NCBI GenBank assembly: GCA_963734625.1
Contig: CAVTHW010000009.1
Location: forward strand, 14,087-78,086
Origin: CAVTHW01 sp963734625
Lineage (GTDB): Bacteria; Acidobacteriota; Terriglobia; Bryobacterales; Bryobacteraceae
Direction of reading: 5' to 3'
DNA length: 64,000 nucleotides
Part shown: piece after piece, positions 24,141 through 34,128 of the stretch
Position numbering within the stretch: position 1 is the first letter of the stretch
Layout: each line of letters starts with the position of its first letter
Program-made: the position numbers and the translations under genes
The notes under the pieces: model-generated
Told to the model about the DNA's origin: nothing
The model's input: only the letters and a program-made list of their open reading frames with translations
The model's database searches: none

Positions 24141-24509
24141 ATGCAGCGGATCGCCAATCGGTTGCTTTTCTGGACGCCCAGGACGCTGTGCATCATGTTT
24201 GCGGCTTTTGTCAGTATGTTCGCCTTGGACGTGTTCGGCGAAGGTTACGGATTCTGGGGGACGGTGTTGGCTCTGGCGATGCACATGATCCCGACGGCGC
24301 TACTGGTCCTGGTGCTGGTAATCTCCTGGCGCTGGGAGTGGGTGGGCGGGGTTCTGTTTCCAACGCTTGGAGTGTTGTACATCGTCACCATGTGGCACCG
24401 CCCGTTCCCCTGGCACGTGTACGTTCTCATGTCCGGCCCGCTGTTTCTGCTGGGCGGTCTGTTCCTGCTGAACTGGGTCTACCATGCGGAGCTGCGGGTC
24501 AGGGGGTGA
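24141..24509 (+). CDS. Small four-helix membrane protein
   Basis: 122 residues from ATG 24141; the frame is open upstream but not protein-like. Four hydrophobic segments at about 13-35, 40-62, 68-86 and 92-113 span most of the protein, with a short basic tail. No catalytic motif; it resembles small DUF integral membrane proteins common in soil bacteria. It is divergent from the sigma-54 activator and upstream of the SpoIIE phosphatase gene. Confidence 0.75.
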   Translation: MQRIANRLLFWTPRTLCIMFAAFVSMFALDVFGEGYGFWGTVLALAMHMIPTALLVLVLVISWRWEWVGGVLFPTLGVLYIVTMWHRPFPWHVYVLMSGPLFLLGGLFLLNWVYHAELRVRG

Positions 24510-24543
24510 GAGCAGTGGCTTGGTCCTTACTGGAGAGCCCTTG

Positions 24544-24580
24544 GCAGGGCGGCTGGGCGCCTCTGGCGCAGCGGCCCTGC
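24544..24580. terminator. 12-bp inverted repeat after the membrane-protein gene
   Basis: GCAGGGCGGCTG (24544-24555) and CAGCGGCCCTGC (24569-24580) are inverted with one mismatch around a 13-base loop. No T-run follows, so this is either a weak terminator or a regulatory hairpin. Confidence 0.35.
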
Positions 24581-24593
24581 TGCATTACGAGCG

Positions 24594-24617
24594 GTAACAC
24601 GGTCAATCGCGTGTTAC
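24594..24617. promoter_or_regulatory. Perfect inverted repeat upstream of the SpoIIE phosphatase gene
   Basis: GTAACACG (24594-24601) and CGTGTTAC (24610-24617) form a perfect 8-bp dyad with an 8-base spacer, 12 bases before the ATG at 24630. Size and position suit a dimeric repressor site or an mRNA hairpin next to the ribosome-binding site. Confidence 0.45.
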
Positions 24618-24629
24618 TGGAGAGCTGTC

Positions 24630-26015
24630 ATGAATGAGGAGATTGCAGAGCGAATTGAGAAGACGCTGAACCGAAACGAGGCTCAGGCGGAGCGGTTCGC
24701 CAACCGGACCCGGCTGTCGTTCATGGTTGTGGTCACTTTCGTAGTCCTGCTGAACCTGCGCGCCTCTTCGGGCTACGCCAACGTGGTCAACCTCTCCGCC
24801 GTCGGCGCCGCCTATTTGCAGGGGCTGGTGGTGTACTTTGCGCTTGAGCGAAAGGCCTACCGGCCTGCTATGAAGTATGTGACCTCCTTGTTCGACGTCA
24901 CGCTGTTGTGCCTGGTCCTCTTTCTCTATACGAAAGCCGAGATTCTCTCGGTCAGCCTGAAGAATCCGGCTTTTCTGCTGCTATTCCCACTGATTACGCT
25001 GACCGTGCTCCGCTACGATCCCATGCTCACCGCCGTGACCGGAGGGTGGGCGACGTTGCTGTACGGGTGTTTGTTCGTCTACGTCTGGCGGCACACGGGG
25101 ATCGAAGGGGGCGGTTACACGGCCGAGCTGTTCAGCCCGGCCGTCACCTGGGTAGGACAGGGCACGAAGATCCTGATTTTGATTGCCTTCGTAATTGTCG
25201 CTTCTTACCTCGCGGGGCATACGCGCTCGATGTTCCACAAGCTGGTGCGCAAGGAGGTCGCGCTTCTTAGCGAGAAGGAGGCCATCGAACGGGAACTCGA
25301 GCTGGCATCCACGGTACAGGCAGCTTTGCTGCCGCGCCAGCATGTGCCCGATTACCATCTGCAACTTCACGGAACGATCATGCCTGGAAGGTATGTCGGC
25401 GGCGACTACTACGACTTCATCAGGCTTCCCGGCAGCACCGTGCTGATGGTGGTGGCGGACGTGGCCGGCAAGGGCGTTCCGGCGGCGCTCATCATGTCCA
25501 CGGTGCGCGCGTCGGTGCATTTGTTCGCCTCGATGCACCTCAGTCTGGAGGAGCTGATCGAACGGCTTAACGTGCTCCTTTACGAGAGCACTACTCCCGA
25601 CGGCTACGTGACTCTGTTCGCGGCGGAGATCGATGCCGCCGGCAACTCGATCACCTACGTCAATGCGGGACACCCGCCGCCCATCCTCTACTTGAACGGC
25701 CGGGTCAGACTGCTGCGGAGCGGCACTATGCCTTTAGGTCTTTTTCCCGCACTGGCCGGACTGCAGGCGGCCAAGGAGGAGTACTCTCCCGGGAGCATCC
25801 TGGTGGCCTGTACAGACGGAATATGGGAACGTTCCAACGCGGCGGGGGAGTTGTTTGGCGAGAGCGGGCTGCGCCAGTTCGTATTGGAGAACGACGCGGA
25901 GGATTGCGCCGTCTTCGCCCAGGGACTGCTGGAGCGAGTCAGGGTGTTTGGGGCGAATCTCCCTATGGAAGATGACGCCACGCTGGCGGTGGCGCGGTTC
26001 ACGGCGAGAACCTAA
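24630..26015 (+). CDS. Membrane-bound SpoIIE/PP2C-family serine phosphatase
   Basis: 461 residues. Five to six membrane segments at about 28-195, a short coiled linker (EKEAIERELELASTVQAALLP), then a PP2C-type phosphatase: GGDYYDF, ADVAGKGVPAALIMS, NAGHPPPILY, CTDGIWE and a terminal EDDATL supply the metal-binding Asp residues. Such enzymes dephosphorylate anti-sigma-factor antagonists in partner-switching systems. No STAS or HATPase partner is in the window. Followed 24 bases later by the acyltransferase fusion. Confidence 0.92.
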   Translation: MNEEIAERIEKTLNRNEAQAERFANRTRLSFMVVVTFVVLLNLRASSGYANVVNLSAVGAAYLQGLVVYFALERKAYRPAMKYVTSLFDVTLLCLVLFLYTKAEILSVSLKNPAFLLLFPLITLTVLRYDPMLTAVTGGWATLLYGCLFVYVWRHTGIEGGGYTAELFSPAVTWVGQGTKILILIAFVIVASYLAGHTRSMFHKLVRKEVALLSEKEAIERELELASTVQAALLPRQHVPDYHLQLHGTIMPGRYVGGDYYDFIRLPGSTVLMVVADVAGKGVPAALIMSTVRASVHLFASMHLSLEELIERLNVLLYESTTPDGYVTLFAAEIDAAGNSITYVNAGHPPPILYLNGRVRLLRSGTMPLGLFPALAGLQAAKEEYSPGSILVACTDGIWERSNAAGELFGESGLRQFVLENDAEDCAVFAQGLLERVRVFGANLPMEDDATLAVARFTART

Positions 26016-26039
26016 CGCCGTAAAGGGAATGTACAAGCC

Positions 26040-29000
26040 ATGGCGGCAGATGTCCTATCAGCGATGAACGCGGGCACCTACAGAGACCTGCTCAAGAACG
26101 GTGGTTTCCATTCCTTCCTCTGGACTCAGTTTCTGGAGGCGTTCAACGACAACGTTTACAAGGTGGTGGTCTCCCTGCTCGCCGTGGAGATGGCTCTGGA
26201 GCGCGGCGGCGGCCAGTATCTCTCGCTGGCGGGCGTGGTGTTTTGCCTTCCGTTCCTGCTCTTCTCGGGATACGCCGGCCATCTGGCCGACGCATTTAGC
26301 AAGCGGACGATCCTGGTCGCCGTGAAGGGTTTCGAAGTCGTCGCCATGCTGGCCGGTGTGGCAGCATTTCTTTCCCACCGGATCGAATGGATGCTGGCGG
26401 TATTGTTCCTGATGGGAGCGCACGCCGCCTTCTTCAACCCCGCCAAATACGGCATCCTCCCCGAGATGCTTCCCGACAAGGATCTGTCCAGGGCCAACGG
26501 CCTGCTCGAGATGACCACTTTTGTCGGGATCATCCTGGGAACCACCGCCGGCAGCCTGCTGCTGGCCATGTGGAAGACCGCAACCTGGAGGATCGGGATC
26601 GTCCTTGCGGGCATAGCCGTGGCCGGGGTCGTCACCAGCCTGGGGATCACGCGGGTTCCTCCGTCGGGCGCGGCGCAGGGATTCAGGCTGAACCCCTGGT
26701 CGCACATCGACTACGGTTTGCGGCGGCTCTGGACCGATCGGCCCTTGTATCTCACGGTCCTGGGGATCTCCTACTTCTGGTTCCTGGGGGCGCTGCTGCA
26801 GATGAACCTGCTGCTGTTCGCCAAAGAGGCGCTGGGTGTCGGCGAAGTGCAGACCGGAATCATGGTGGCGAGCCTGGCAATCGGGATCGGGGTGGGCAGC
26901 ATGGCGGCCGGCCGTCTCTCGGGCGACAAGGTGGAACCGGGGCTGGTGCCGCTGGGCTCGATCGGCATGGGCGTTTTCGGGATTGGGGCAGCCACATCCG
27001 GGCCTTCTTACTGGCAGGCCCTGGCGTGGCTGGGCGCCTTGGGCTTCGCGGGAGGCCTCTTCATCGTGCCGCTGAACGCGCTTCTCCAACAGAAGAGCGG
27101 GCGGGAGGAGAAAGGCCGGCTGATCGCCGCTAACAATTTTCTCAATACGATCGGAGTGCTGGTTGCGTCCGGCATGTTGTGGCTGTTGCATGACCGGCTG
27201 CATGTGTCCGCGGCGGGCATCATTATGATCTTCGGCGTCTTCACCATTCTCGCGACGGTCTATATTGCAAGCGTCGTGTCGGATTTCTTCGTGCGTTTCC
27301 TGCTCTGGATGCTAACGCACACGTTCTATAGAATCGGCATCAGGGGCGCGCAGAACGTACCGGTGCGCGGGCCCGCGCTGCTCGTGGCCAATCACGTCAC
27401 CATGATTGACGGATTCCTGCTGGGAGCGTGCATTCAGCGCTTCGTCCGCTTCATGGTGAACGAGCGCATCTTCAACAAGTTCGGCCGATTCTTCCGGAGA
27501 ATCAAGGCCATCTCCGTTCCCGTGGGCACGCACAAGGACATCGTGATCGCCCTCCGGCGCGCCCGCCAGGAACTTATCGATGGTCATGTGGTGTGTATCT
27601 TCGCCGAGGGCGAGTTGACTCGGACCGGCAACATGTTCGCTTTCCACCGCGGGCTGGAGAAGATCGTCGGCGGGCTCGACGTCCCGGTGATCCCCGTTTA
27701 TTTGGGCGGAGTCTGGGGAAGCATCTTCAGCTTCCGCGACGGTCGTTTGTACTGGAAATGGCCGCGACAGATTCCGTTTCCAATTACGGTGTCCTTTGGA
27801 AGCCCGATGCGGCCGCCGGTCACCCCGCAGCAGGTGCGTCAGGCGGTGCTGGAACTGGCCGCCGCCGCGGGTGAGGACAGTATCCCACCGCGCGATCTGC
27901 TCCAGACCCGATTCATACGCACCGCCCGAAAGAACTGGTCGCGCCTGGCCATGGCGGACTCGACTGGCAAGGAGTTGACCTACGGAAAGGCGCTCATCGC
28001 TTCCTTACTTCTGGCCGAGCGGCTCAAACCGAAGCTCAACCCGGAGCGGACCATCGGTATCATGCTGCCGGCGACGGTCGGCGGCGCGCTGGCCAACGTC
28101 GGGGTGCTGATGGCGGGCGGCGTCCCGGTGAACCTGAACTTCACGGCGGGCAGGGAAGCGGTGAGTTCGGCGATCGAGCAGTGCCGGATTTCGACGGTCC
28201 TGACCTCACGCGTATTCCTCGGCAAGCTGAAGTTCGAGCCGCCGCCAGGAGCGGTCTTCGTGGAGGATCTTCTCGCGCAGTTCTCAAAGCCGCGGACGCT
28301 GTTGACTGCAGCTAAGGCGCGGCTGCTGCCGGTCAGGATGCTGGAACGTCTGTCCAACCCGAACGGCCTTAACTCAGGGAGCCTGGCGACGGTGATCTTT
28401 TCGAGTGGCAGCACCGGGCACCCCAAGGGCGTGATGCTGACGCACAAGAACATCATCGCCAACGTGGGTTCCATAGACCAGCTCTTCTCGCTCACCCGGC
28501 GCGACAGGTTGATGGGCGCTCTGCCCTTCTTCCACTCCTTCGGCTTCACGGTCACCATCTGGTTCCCCTTGCTCACCGGCGCCGGCGTCGTCTATCACCC
28601 CGATCCCCTGGATGCCAAGGCCGTAGGTGCGTTGGTCGCACGCTACCAGGCCACCCTGCTTCTGGCGACGCCCACCTTCACGAAGGCCTACACGCGGGTC
28701 TGCACGCCGGAGCAGTTCTCCACGCTGCGCTTCGTCATCGTCGGGGCCGAGAAGCTGCCCGAGGCCGTGGCGAAGGCGTTTGAGGAGAAATTCGGGCTGC
28801 CGGTGCTGGAAGGCTACGGCGCGACGGAGATGGCGCCGGTGATCGCGGTCAACGTGAGCAACATCGAAGACGGGTCGTTCCGCCAGGCCGGAAACAAGCC
28901 CGGCACCGTGGGCCACCCGCTCCCCGGCGTCGCGGTGAAGGTCGTTCATCCGGAAACCGGCGAACCGCTCCCATACGACCAGGAGGGATTGCTCCTGGTG

Positions 29001-29444
29001 AAGGGGGCCAGCCGCATGGCGGGCTATCTCGGCCAGCCGGAGCAGACCCAGGCGGTCCTACGGGACGGCTGGTATGTAACAGGCGACATCGCCCGGATCG
29101 ACAACGACGGCTTCGTTCGAATTACGGACCGCCTTTCCCGCTTCAGCAAGATCGCCGGGGAGATGGTCCCGCACCTGCGCATCGAAGAGGCTATTCGCTC
29201 ACTCTTGGGCGATCACGGCTGCGCGGTGATCGCGGTTCCCGACGAGCAGAAGGGCGAACGCCTCGTTGTCTTCCACACGAAGCCCGGGTTCGGCGCGCAG
29301 GAACTCTGGGAGGGCCTGTCCCGCACGGAACTGCCGAAGCTCTGGATTCCCAGGAAAGAAAGCATTCGCTTCATCGACGCTCTTCCCACTATCGGCACGG
29401 GGAAACTCGATCTGCTTCGATTGAGAACGCTGGCTGCTTCTTAG
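26040..29444 (+). CDS. MFS transporter - acyltransferase - acyl-AMP ligase fusion (LplT-Aas type)
   Basis: 1134 residues. Residues 1-415 are an MFS/LplT-like lysophospholipid flippase with 10-12 helices. Residues about 430-640 are a PlsC-type acyltransferase with the HX4D motif (VANHVTMIDGF) and FAEGELTR. Residues about 650-1134 are an AMP-binding ligase (IFSSGSTGHPKGVMLTHKN, GYGATEMAP, YVTGDIARID). In E. coli LplT and Aas are two proteins that import and re-acylate lysophospholipids; here all steps are fused, as in several other phyla. No acyl carrier domain is seen. ATG at 26064 is an alternative start. Confidence 0.93.
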   Translation: MAADVLSAMNAGTYRDLLKNGGFHSFLWTQFLEAFNDNVYKVVVSLLAVEMALERGGGQYLSLAGVVFCLPFLLFSGYAGHLADAFSKRTILVAVKGFEVVAMLAGVAAFLSHRIEWMLAVLFLMGAHAAFFNPAKYGILPEMLPDKDLSRANGLLEMTTFVGIILGTTAGSLLLAMWKTATWRIGIVLAGIAVAGVVTSLGITRVPPSGAAQGFRLNPWSHIDYGLRRLWTDRPLYLTVLGISYFWFLGALLQMNLLLFAKEALGVGEVQTGIMVASLAIGIGVGSMAAGRLSGDKVEPGLVPLGSIGMGVFGIGAATSGPSYWQALAWLGALGFAGGLFIVPLNALLQQKSGREEKGRLIAANNFLNTIGVLVASGMLWLLHDRLHVSAAGIIMIFGVFTILATVYIASVVSDFFVRFLLWMLTHTFYRIGIRGAQNVPVRGPALLVANHVTMIDGFLLGACIQRFVRFMVNERIFNKFGRFFRRIKAISVPVGTHKDIVIALRRARQELIDGHVVCIFAEGELTRTGNMFAFHRGLEKIVGGLDVPVIPVYLGGVWGSIFSFRDGRLYWKWPRQIPFPITVSFGSPMRPPVTPQQVRQAVLELAAAAGEDSIPPRDLLQTRFIRTARKNWSRLAMADSTGKELTYGKALIASLLLAERLKPKLNPERTIGIMLPATVGGALANVGVLMAGGVPVNLNFTAGREAVSSAIEQCRISTVLTSRVFLGKLKFEPPPGAVFVEDLLAQFSKPRTLLTAAKARLLPVRMLERLSNPNGLNSGSLATVIFSSGSTGHPKGVMLTHKNIIANVGSIDQLFSLTRRDRLMGALPFFHSFGFTVTIWFPLLTGAGVVYHPDPLDAKAVGALVARYQATLLLATPTFTKAYTRVCTPEQFSTLRFVIVGAEKLPEAVAKAFEEKFGLPVLEGYGATEMAPVIAVNVSNIEDGSFRQAGNKPGTVGHPLPGVAVKVVHPETGEPLPYDQEGLLLVKGASRMAGYLGQPEQTQAVLRDGWYVTGDIARIDNDGFVRITDRLSRFSKIAGEMVPHLRIEEAIRSLLGDHGCAVIAVPDEQKGERLVVFHTKPGFGAQELWEGLSRTELPKLWIPRKESIRFIDALPTIGTGKLDLLRLRTLAAS

Positions 29445-29465
29445 ACGGCGGCGCAGGAGGACAAC

Positions 29466-31899
29466 ATGTTGAGTACTCATCTTGACGCTTGCAGTTGGGG
29501 CGCTGTGGATCTATCAGATCGTTCTTTCCAGCAGACGGAAGGGTGACGTCAGCCGGTTGGAGGACGACTTGCGCTCTCTGGCGAACAAGCTGGCGCATTT
29601 GACACAGCGCGTCTACGCACTTGAGGAACCGGTTGTGCCAGTCCGCGACGCGGTGGCGGCCACTGTTGCCGCGGTGGAGATAGTCACTCCACCACCAGCG
29701 GAGCCTGCCCTCGTCCGGGAGATTACGCCGCCTGTCTTCGTTGAGCCGGTTGCCGAGCAGGCAGAGGGACCGGGTTGGGAGACGGTGCTGGGAGGAAACT
29801 GGCTGAACAAGATCGGCGTTCTGGTTCTGGTGATCGGGCTGGCCCTCTTCATCGGCTATTCGTTCAGCCACCTTGGCCCGGCGGGCCGGATCGCAGTAGC
29901 GCTGGCGGTGAGCGGTTCGATGCTGGGCGCCGGTGTCGCGCTGGAGCGGCGCGAGAGCTATAAGATGGCCGCCCGGGGTTTGATCGGCGGTGGATGGGCG
30001 GCGCTATACGTCACCACCTACGCGGCTCACGCCATAGCGGCCGCGAGGGTGATTGACAGCCCGGTTCTGGCGACGCTCCTGCTCTGTGGAGTCGCGGTAG
30101 GGATGATCCTGCACTCGCTCGGTTACCGCTCGCAGGCCGTGACCGGCGTCGCCTATTTCGTCGCGTTCGTGACCCTGGCGATCAGCCCGCTCACGGCTTT
30201 TGCCGTCATCGCGTTGTTGCCGCTGGTAGTGTCCCTCTTGTACCTGGCCTACAGATTCGACTGGACCGCAATGGCTCTGCTCGGGCTGCCGGCTACATAC
30301 GGCATCTACATGTTCGACGCGGCCCGCTCGAGCGGCGGAAGCCTCGCGGTGGGGCAGTCGATTCTGCTCGTGTACTGGCTGGCGGGCGAGGCATTCGACG
30401 TGTTATCTGCACTGAAGCGACGGAACGCCGGGGGCAGCCCGAGCCTGCTGTTCCCGGTGAACGCCTTCGCCTTCGTGGCGGTGTCGTTCGTGCAATGGCA
30501 AGCGGTGTCTCCAGGCACGCTGTACCAGTTCTTCGCGCTGTCGGCGGCCGTCTACCTTGGAAGTTCCATCGTGCGGATACTGCTGCTGCCGGTGGCGAAC
30601 TTCCCGCGGGAGGCGACGGCGCTCGACCGCGTGCGAAACGGCAGTTACGAAGGCGCGCTGACACTTTCGGCGGCCTTGACCGCCGTGGCAATCTCGATTA
30701 AGCTCTCGGGGCTGAGTATCAGCGTGGCTTTCTTAATCGAGGCCGAGCTGCTATTCTTCGCCGGGCTCTACTACCGGCAGTCCCTGCCCCGGCGTCTGGC
30801 GTCGGTTCTCTTGTTCGCCTCTGTCGCCAGGATGATCTATGCCGATGTGCTCCCGGCAGGGTTGGTACACTCGGGGCGGGATTGGCACGCCTGGTCGCCG
30901 GTGGCGCTACTGCACGCCGGCGTGTTCTACCTGAACCGGGCTCTTTGTCCCGGCGGCGCTTTGTACGGCCACGCCGCGGCAGGCCTGCTGTTGCTCATCC
31001 TGGGATTCGAGTTACCGCTCGAATGGGTTGGGCTTAGCTGGTTGGTGTTGGCCCTGATCCTGTTTGAGCTGGGCGCTTGGGCCAAGCTGAGGGACTTCGC
31101 TCTGCAAGCTTACTGGGTGGGCGCTGCGAGCCTCGCGCTGCTGTTCGCCAAGAACGTTATGGCCACCGGCGTCCATACCGATTGGCGGGGCTGGTTGCCG
31201 CAGGTCCTGGCCGCGGCCTTGCTTTACGGCACGGCGGCGCGCTGGGGCTCGGCACGGGACGATCTGGAACGGCGGCGACTCTTCGATGTCAGCTCATTCG
31301 CCGGCACGGTTCTGCTGGCGGCGTTCATGCGGAACGTGCTGCCGGCCTCGCTCACGGCCATCGGGTGGGCGGCGCTGGTCCTGATCCTGCTGGCTGCCGG
31401 GCGCCGGCTGCAAGTAAGTAGTCTTGAAATCCAAGGCTTCCTGCTCGCCGCGATCACATTCATCAGGGCCTCGACGACGAACCTCCCGCTCGGCGGGAGA
31501 TTGGGTATGCTTACAACTGTTGCGGTCATCGCGAGCTTTTACGCGGGGGAGTTCCTGTGCGAACGCGCAGCTCAATACGGACGGATCCTCTTCTCTACGC
31601 TGGCGACTCTGCTGCTGGCGTTCCTCCTGTGGCACGAGGTCTCCGGAAGGCTGCTGACCGTGGCGCTGGGCGTGCAGGGAGTGGCGCTTCTGTTTGCGGG
31701 TTTCCCGCTGCGGGAGCGGTGCATGCGCCTGTCCGGCCTGGGCCTGCTTCTGCTCTGTGTGCTGAAGCTGTTCGTTTATGACTTCCGCCACCTGGAGATG
31801 CCGTTCCGCGTGCTGTCGTTCATTTTGCTGGGACTGATTCTGATCGGCGTCTCGTTTGTTTATTCGCGCTTCCGGGAGCGCGTCAGCAAGTACTTGTGA
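29466..31899 (+). CDS. DUF2339 multi-pass membrane protein, one-base frame break at its start
   Basis: About 810 residues with roughly 25 membrane helices and the family signature WETVLGGNWLNKIGVLVLVI near residue 100. The frame with a weak TTG start begins at 29482. However, AGGAGG at 29456 and ATG at 29466 lie out of frame by one base: reading MLST, dropping one base and continuing ILTLAVGALWIYQIV gives a natural membrane N-terminus. I therefore place the start at 29466 and infer a one-base insertion near 29475. An acidic-to-hydrophobic coiled segment (RLEDDLRSLANKLAHL) follows. The role of the family is unknown. Confidence 0.85.
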
Positions 31900-31900
31900 T

Positions 31901-32788
31901 ATGGGCGCTTGGCAAAGGCTCCGGTTCTACATCGGGTTCGCGTGGCGGTTCGCGGTGCTGCGGCGCCCGGTGCCGCTGGTCTACGGCATCGTGCCCACGG
32001 ACCGTTGCAACCTCGCCTGCCGCGGCTGCCGCGTTTCGAACACCGGCCGTCCCGACATGACCTGGGGCCAGCTCGTGAGCACGATGCAAGAGGCCTGGTA
32101 CCGTGGATTCCGGGAGCTTTACTTTTCCGGCGGCGAGCCGATGCTGTGGCGAGACGGTGAACGCACGCTGACAGACGCGGTCAACCAGGCGAAACAGATC
32201 GGTTTCTTCCATGTGCACGTCTACACGAACGGCACCTTGGGACTCGACACGCCGGCGGACCTGACCTGGGTCAGCATGGACGGCCTGCCGGTGAGTTTCG
32301 AGGCGCGTCGCGGAAAGCACTTCGAGGAGGTCGAGCAAGCGATCCGAGGCGGCGGGCGCCGAAGGATCGCGGTCATCTATGTAATCGACCGGAATACCGC
32401 CAGCGGCGTCGAGCCGTTCTTGCGCTGGGTGCGCGAGACAAAGCTGCCCGTGGTTGGAGTTATGTTCTACTTTCACACGCCTTACTACGGCCGCGACGAA
32501 CTTTTTTTGACGGCCGGGGAACGCGCCCCTATCATCGACAGGCTGGCGGAGTGCATTCGCCACGGGCTGCCGGTGCTGAACTCGAAAGCAGGGCTGAAGG
32601 CCCTCAAATCGGGGGAGTGGCCCAGGCGCACTCCAGCGGCGCGCGTCGCCGATGTTGACGGCGAATCCGTCTGCTGCCGCGCCCCCGAGGAGGCGTGCAC
32701 GGACTGCGGCTACGCCGCCTGCACCGAGATTGTAGAATTCCAGCGTCTGCGCCCGAGCGCCGTCGTGGCCATGGCGAGGTACTGGTGA
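31901..32788 (+). CDS. Radical SAM protein with C-terminal cysteine cluster
   Basis: 295 residues from ATG 31901. The radical SAM 4Fe-4S site is CNLACRGC (CxxxCxxC) at about residues 36-43, followed by YFSGGEPMLW for SAM binding. The C-terminus has six clustered cysteines (CCRAPEEACTDCGYAAC), which could hold an auxiliary cluster as in SPASM/twitch enzymes. A basic amphipathic N-terminus (WQRLRFYIGFAWRFAVLRR) may sit on the membrane. It overlaps the next radical SAM gene by four bases (GTGA). The substrate is unknown. Confidence 0.88.
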   Translation: MGAWQRLRFYIGFAWRFAVLRRPVPLVYGIVPTDRCNLACRGCRVSNTGRPDMTWGQLVSTMQEAWYRGFRELYFSGGEPMLWRDGERTLTDAVNQAKQIGFFHVHVYTNGTLGLDTPADLTWVSMDGLPVSFEARRGKHFEEVEQAIRGGGRRRIAVIYVIDRNTASGVEPFLRWVRETKLPVVGVMFYFHTPYYGRDELFLTAGERAPIIDRLAECIRHGLPVLNSKAGLKALKSGEWPRRTPAARVADVDGESVCCRAPEEACTDCGYAACTEIVEFQRLRPSAVVAMARYW

Positions 32789-34080
32789 ACCGCATTGGAC
32801 GAGGTCTCTCCCGTCTTGCCACGCGCTGGCTGCGGCGGCATCTGGCTGGTCCCGAGCAGCGATGGAACTTCGAATCGCCGGCTCGAGACTGGAAACCGCC
32901 GCGGGTTGCGCGCACCTCTCTCTACCTGCACGTTCCTTTCTGCCGGAACTGCTGCCCGTACTGCCCTTACACGAAGGTTCCTTATGATGCCGCGCTTGTC
33001 GAGCCGTACACCAGGGCCGCGCTGGCCGAGGTCGATCGCTGGGCCGAGGCGCTTGGGCCCGCCCAGATCACCAGCGTCTATGTGGGCGGAGGCACACCCA
33101 CACAAGCCCTGGACAGCGTGGCCAGCGTGCTGGCTCGCGTGCGAAAACGATTCCACCTGACGGGCGGAGTGTGCCTTGAAACGTCTCCAGCGGACATCGA
33201 TACCGAGAGAATACGGCGGCTGCACGATATCGGGGTGGAACTCGTTTCGCTGGGCGTGCAGTCATTCCAAAGCAAGCACCTCGCAACGATCGGGCGCTCC
33301 TATGAGGCGGCCGCCGCGGAACGCGCCCTGGCCCTGTTGTCGGAGAGCGGATTCGTCTCAGTCAACGCGGACCTCATGTTCGCGCTGCCTGGGCAAACGG
33401 CGGGGGACGTGACCGCGGACTTGGCCCGCGCCGCGGAACTGGGCGCCAGCCAGCTCACCACCTACCCTCTCTTCACGTTTCCCTACACGTCGGTCGGCCG
33501 CTATCTGCGCCTTAAGGCGGTGCGCATGCCGGACCTGGGCACGCGCCGTCGGCAGTACCGCGCTATCGGGGACTGGTGCGCGGCGCATGGGTTTGATCGC
33601 GCATCCGTTTGGAGCTTCAGGCGCGGGGGAGCGCCGCGCTACTCGTCGGTGACGCGGGACGGCTACATCGGCATCGGCCCGGGCGCCGGTTCGCACCTGC
33701 CCGACGGCTTTGTTCTGAATACCTTCGACCTGCCGGCCTGGGCTGGTGCGCTGAACTCGGGGCGGTCGCCCATCGCGCTGCGGTTGCCGTTTGCCGGCCA
33801 CATGGGCGGCTGGTGGTGGCTGTACTGGCGCGTCTACGACACGCGCATCCCTCTGGATGCGCTCGACGCGGCGCTTGGAGGAGACGCTCCCAAGGCCCGC
33901 CGCTGGTTGTCCGCCGCCGAGCGCGCCGGCTTGGCGCGCCGCAACCTTGGCGGGCTCGATCTCACCGAGAAGGGCGCTTTCTGGCTGCACCTGGCCCAGA
34001 ACTATTTCGCGTTGTCCTACGTAAATACGATTTGGACCGCGGCGCGCCGGGAGCCGTGGCCCGCGGCCGTAGCTATCTGA
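32785..34080 (+). CDS. HemW/HemN-like radical SAM protein
   Basis: 431 residues from GTG 32785, which overlaps the stop of the previous gene. The cluster motif is YLHVPFCRNCCPYCPY (CxxxCxxC), followed by YVGGGTPT and LGVQSFQSKHL, all typical of the HemN/HemW group. The Cys tail of HemW (CDF) is replaced by CPY. HemW is a heme chaperone and HemN an oxygen-independent coproporphyrinogen oxidase. The coupled upstream radical SAM gene suggests a different joint pathway here. The C-terminus is HemN-like, with a winged-helix-type DLTEKGAFWLH end. Confidence 0.88.
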   Translation: MNRIGRGLSRLATRWLRRHLAGPEQRWNFESPARDWKPPRVARTSLYLHVPFCRNCCPYCPYTKVPYDAALVEPYTRAALAEVDRWAEALGPAQITSVYVGGGTPTQALDSVASVLARVRKRFHLTGGVCLETSPADIDTERIRRLHDIGVELVSLGVQSFQSKHLATIGRSYEAAAAERALALLSESGFVSVNADLMFALPGQTAGDVTADLARAAELGASQLTTYPLFTFPYTSVGRYLRLKAVRMPDLGTRRRQYRAIGDWCAAHGFDRASVWSFRRGGAPRYSSVTRDGYIGIGPGAGSHLPDGFVLNTFDLPAWAGALNSGRSPIALRLPFAGHMGGWWWLYWRVYDTRIPLDALDAALGGDAPKARRWLSAAERAGLARRNLGGLDLTEKGAFWLHLAQNYFALSYVNTIWTAARREPWPAAVAI

Positions 34081-34128
34081 AGAACTGTCCGGCAACTTGA
34101 TGAATTACGGCTACACTGGGTCTGACCC

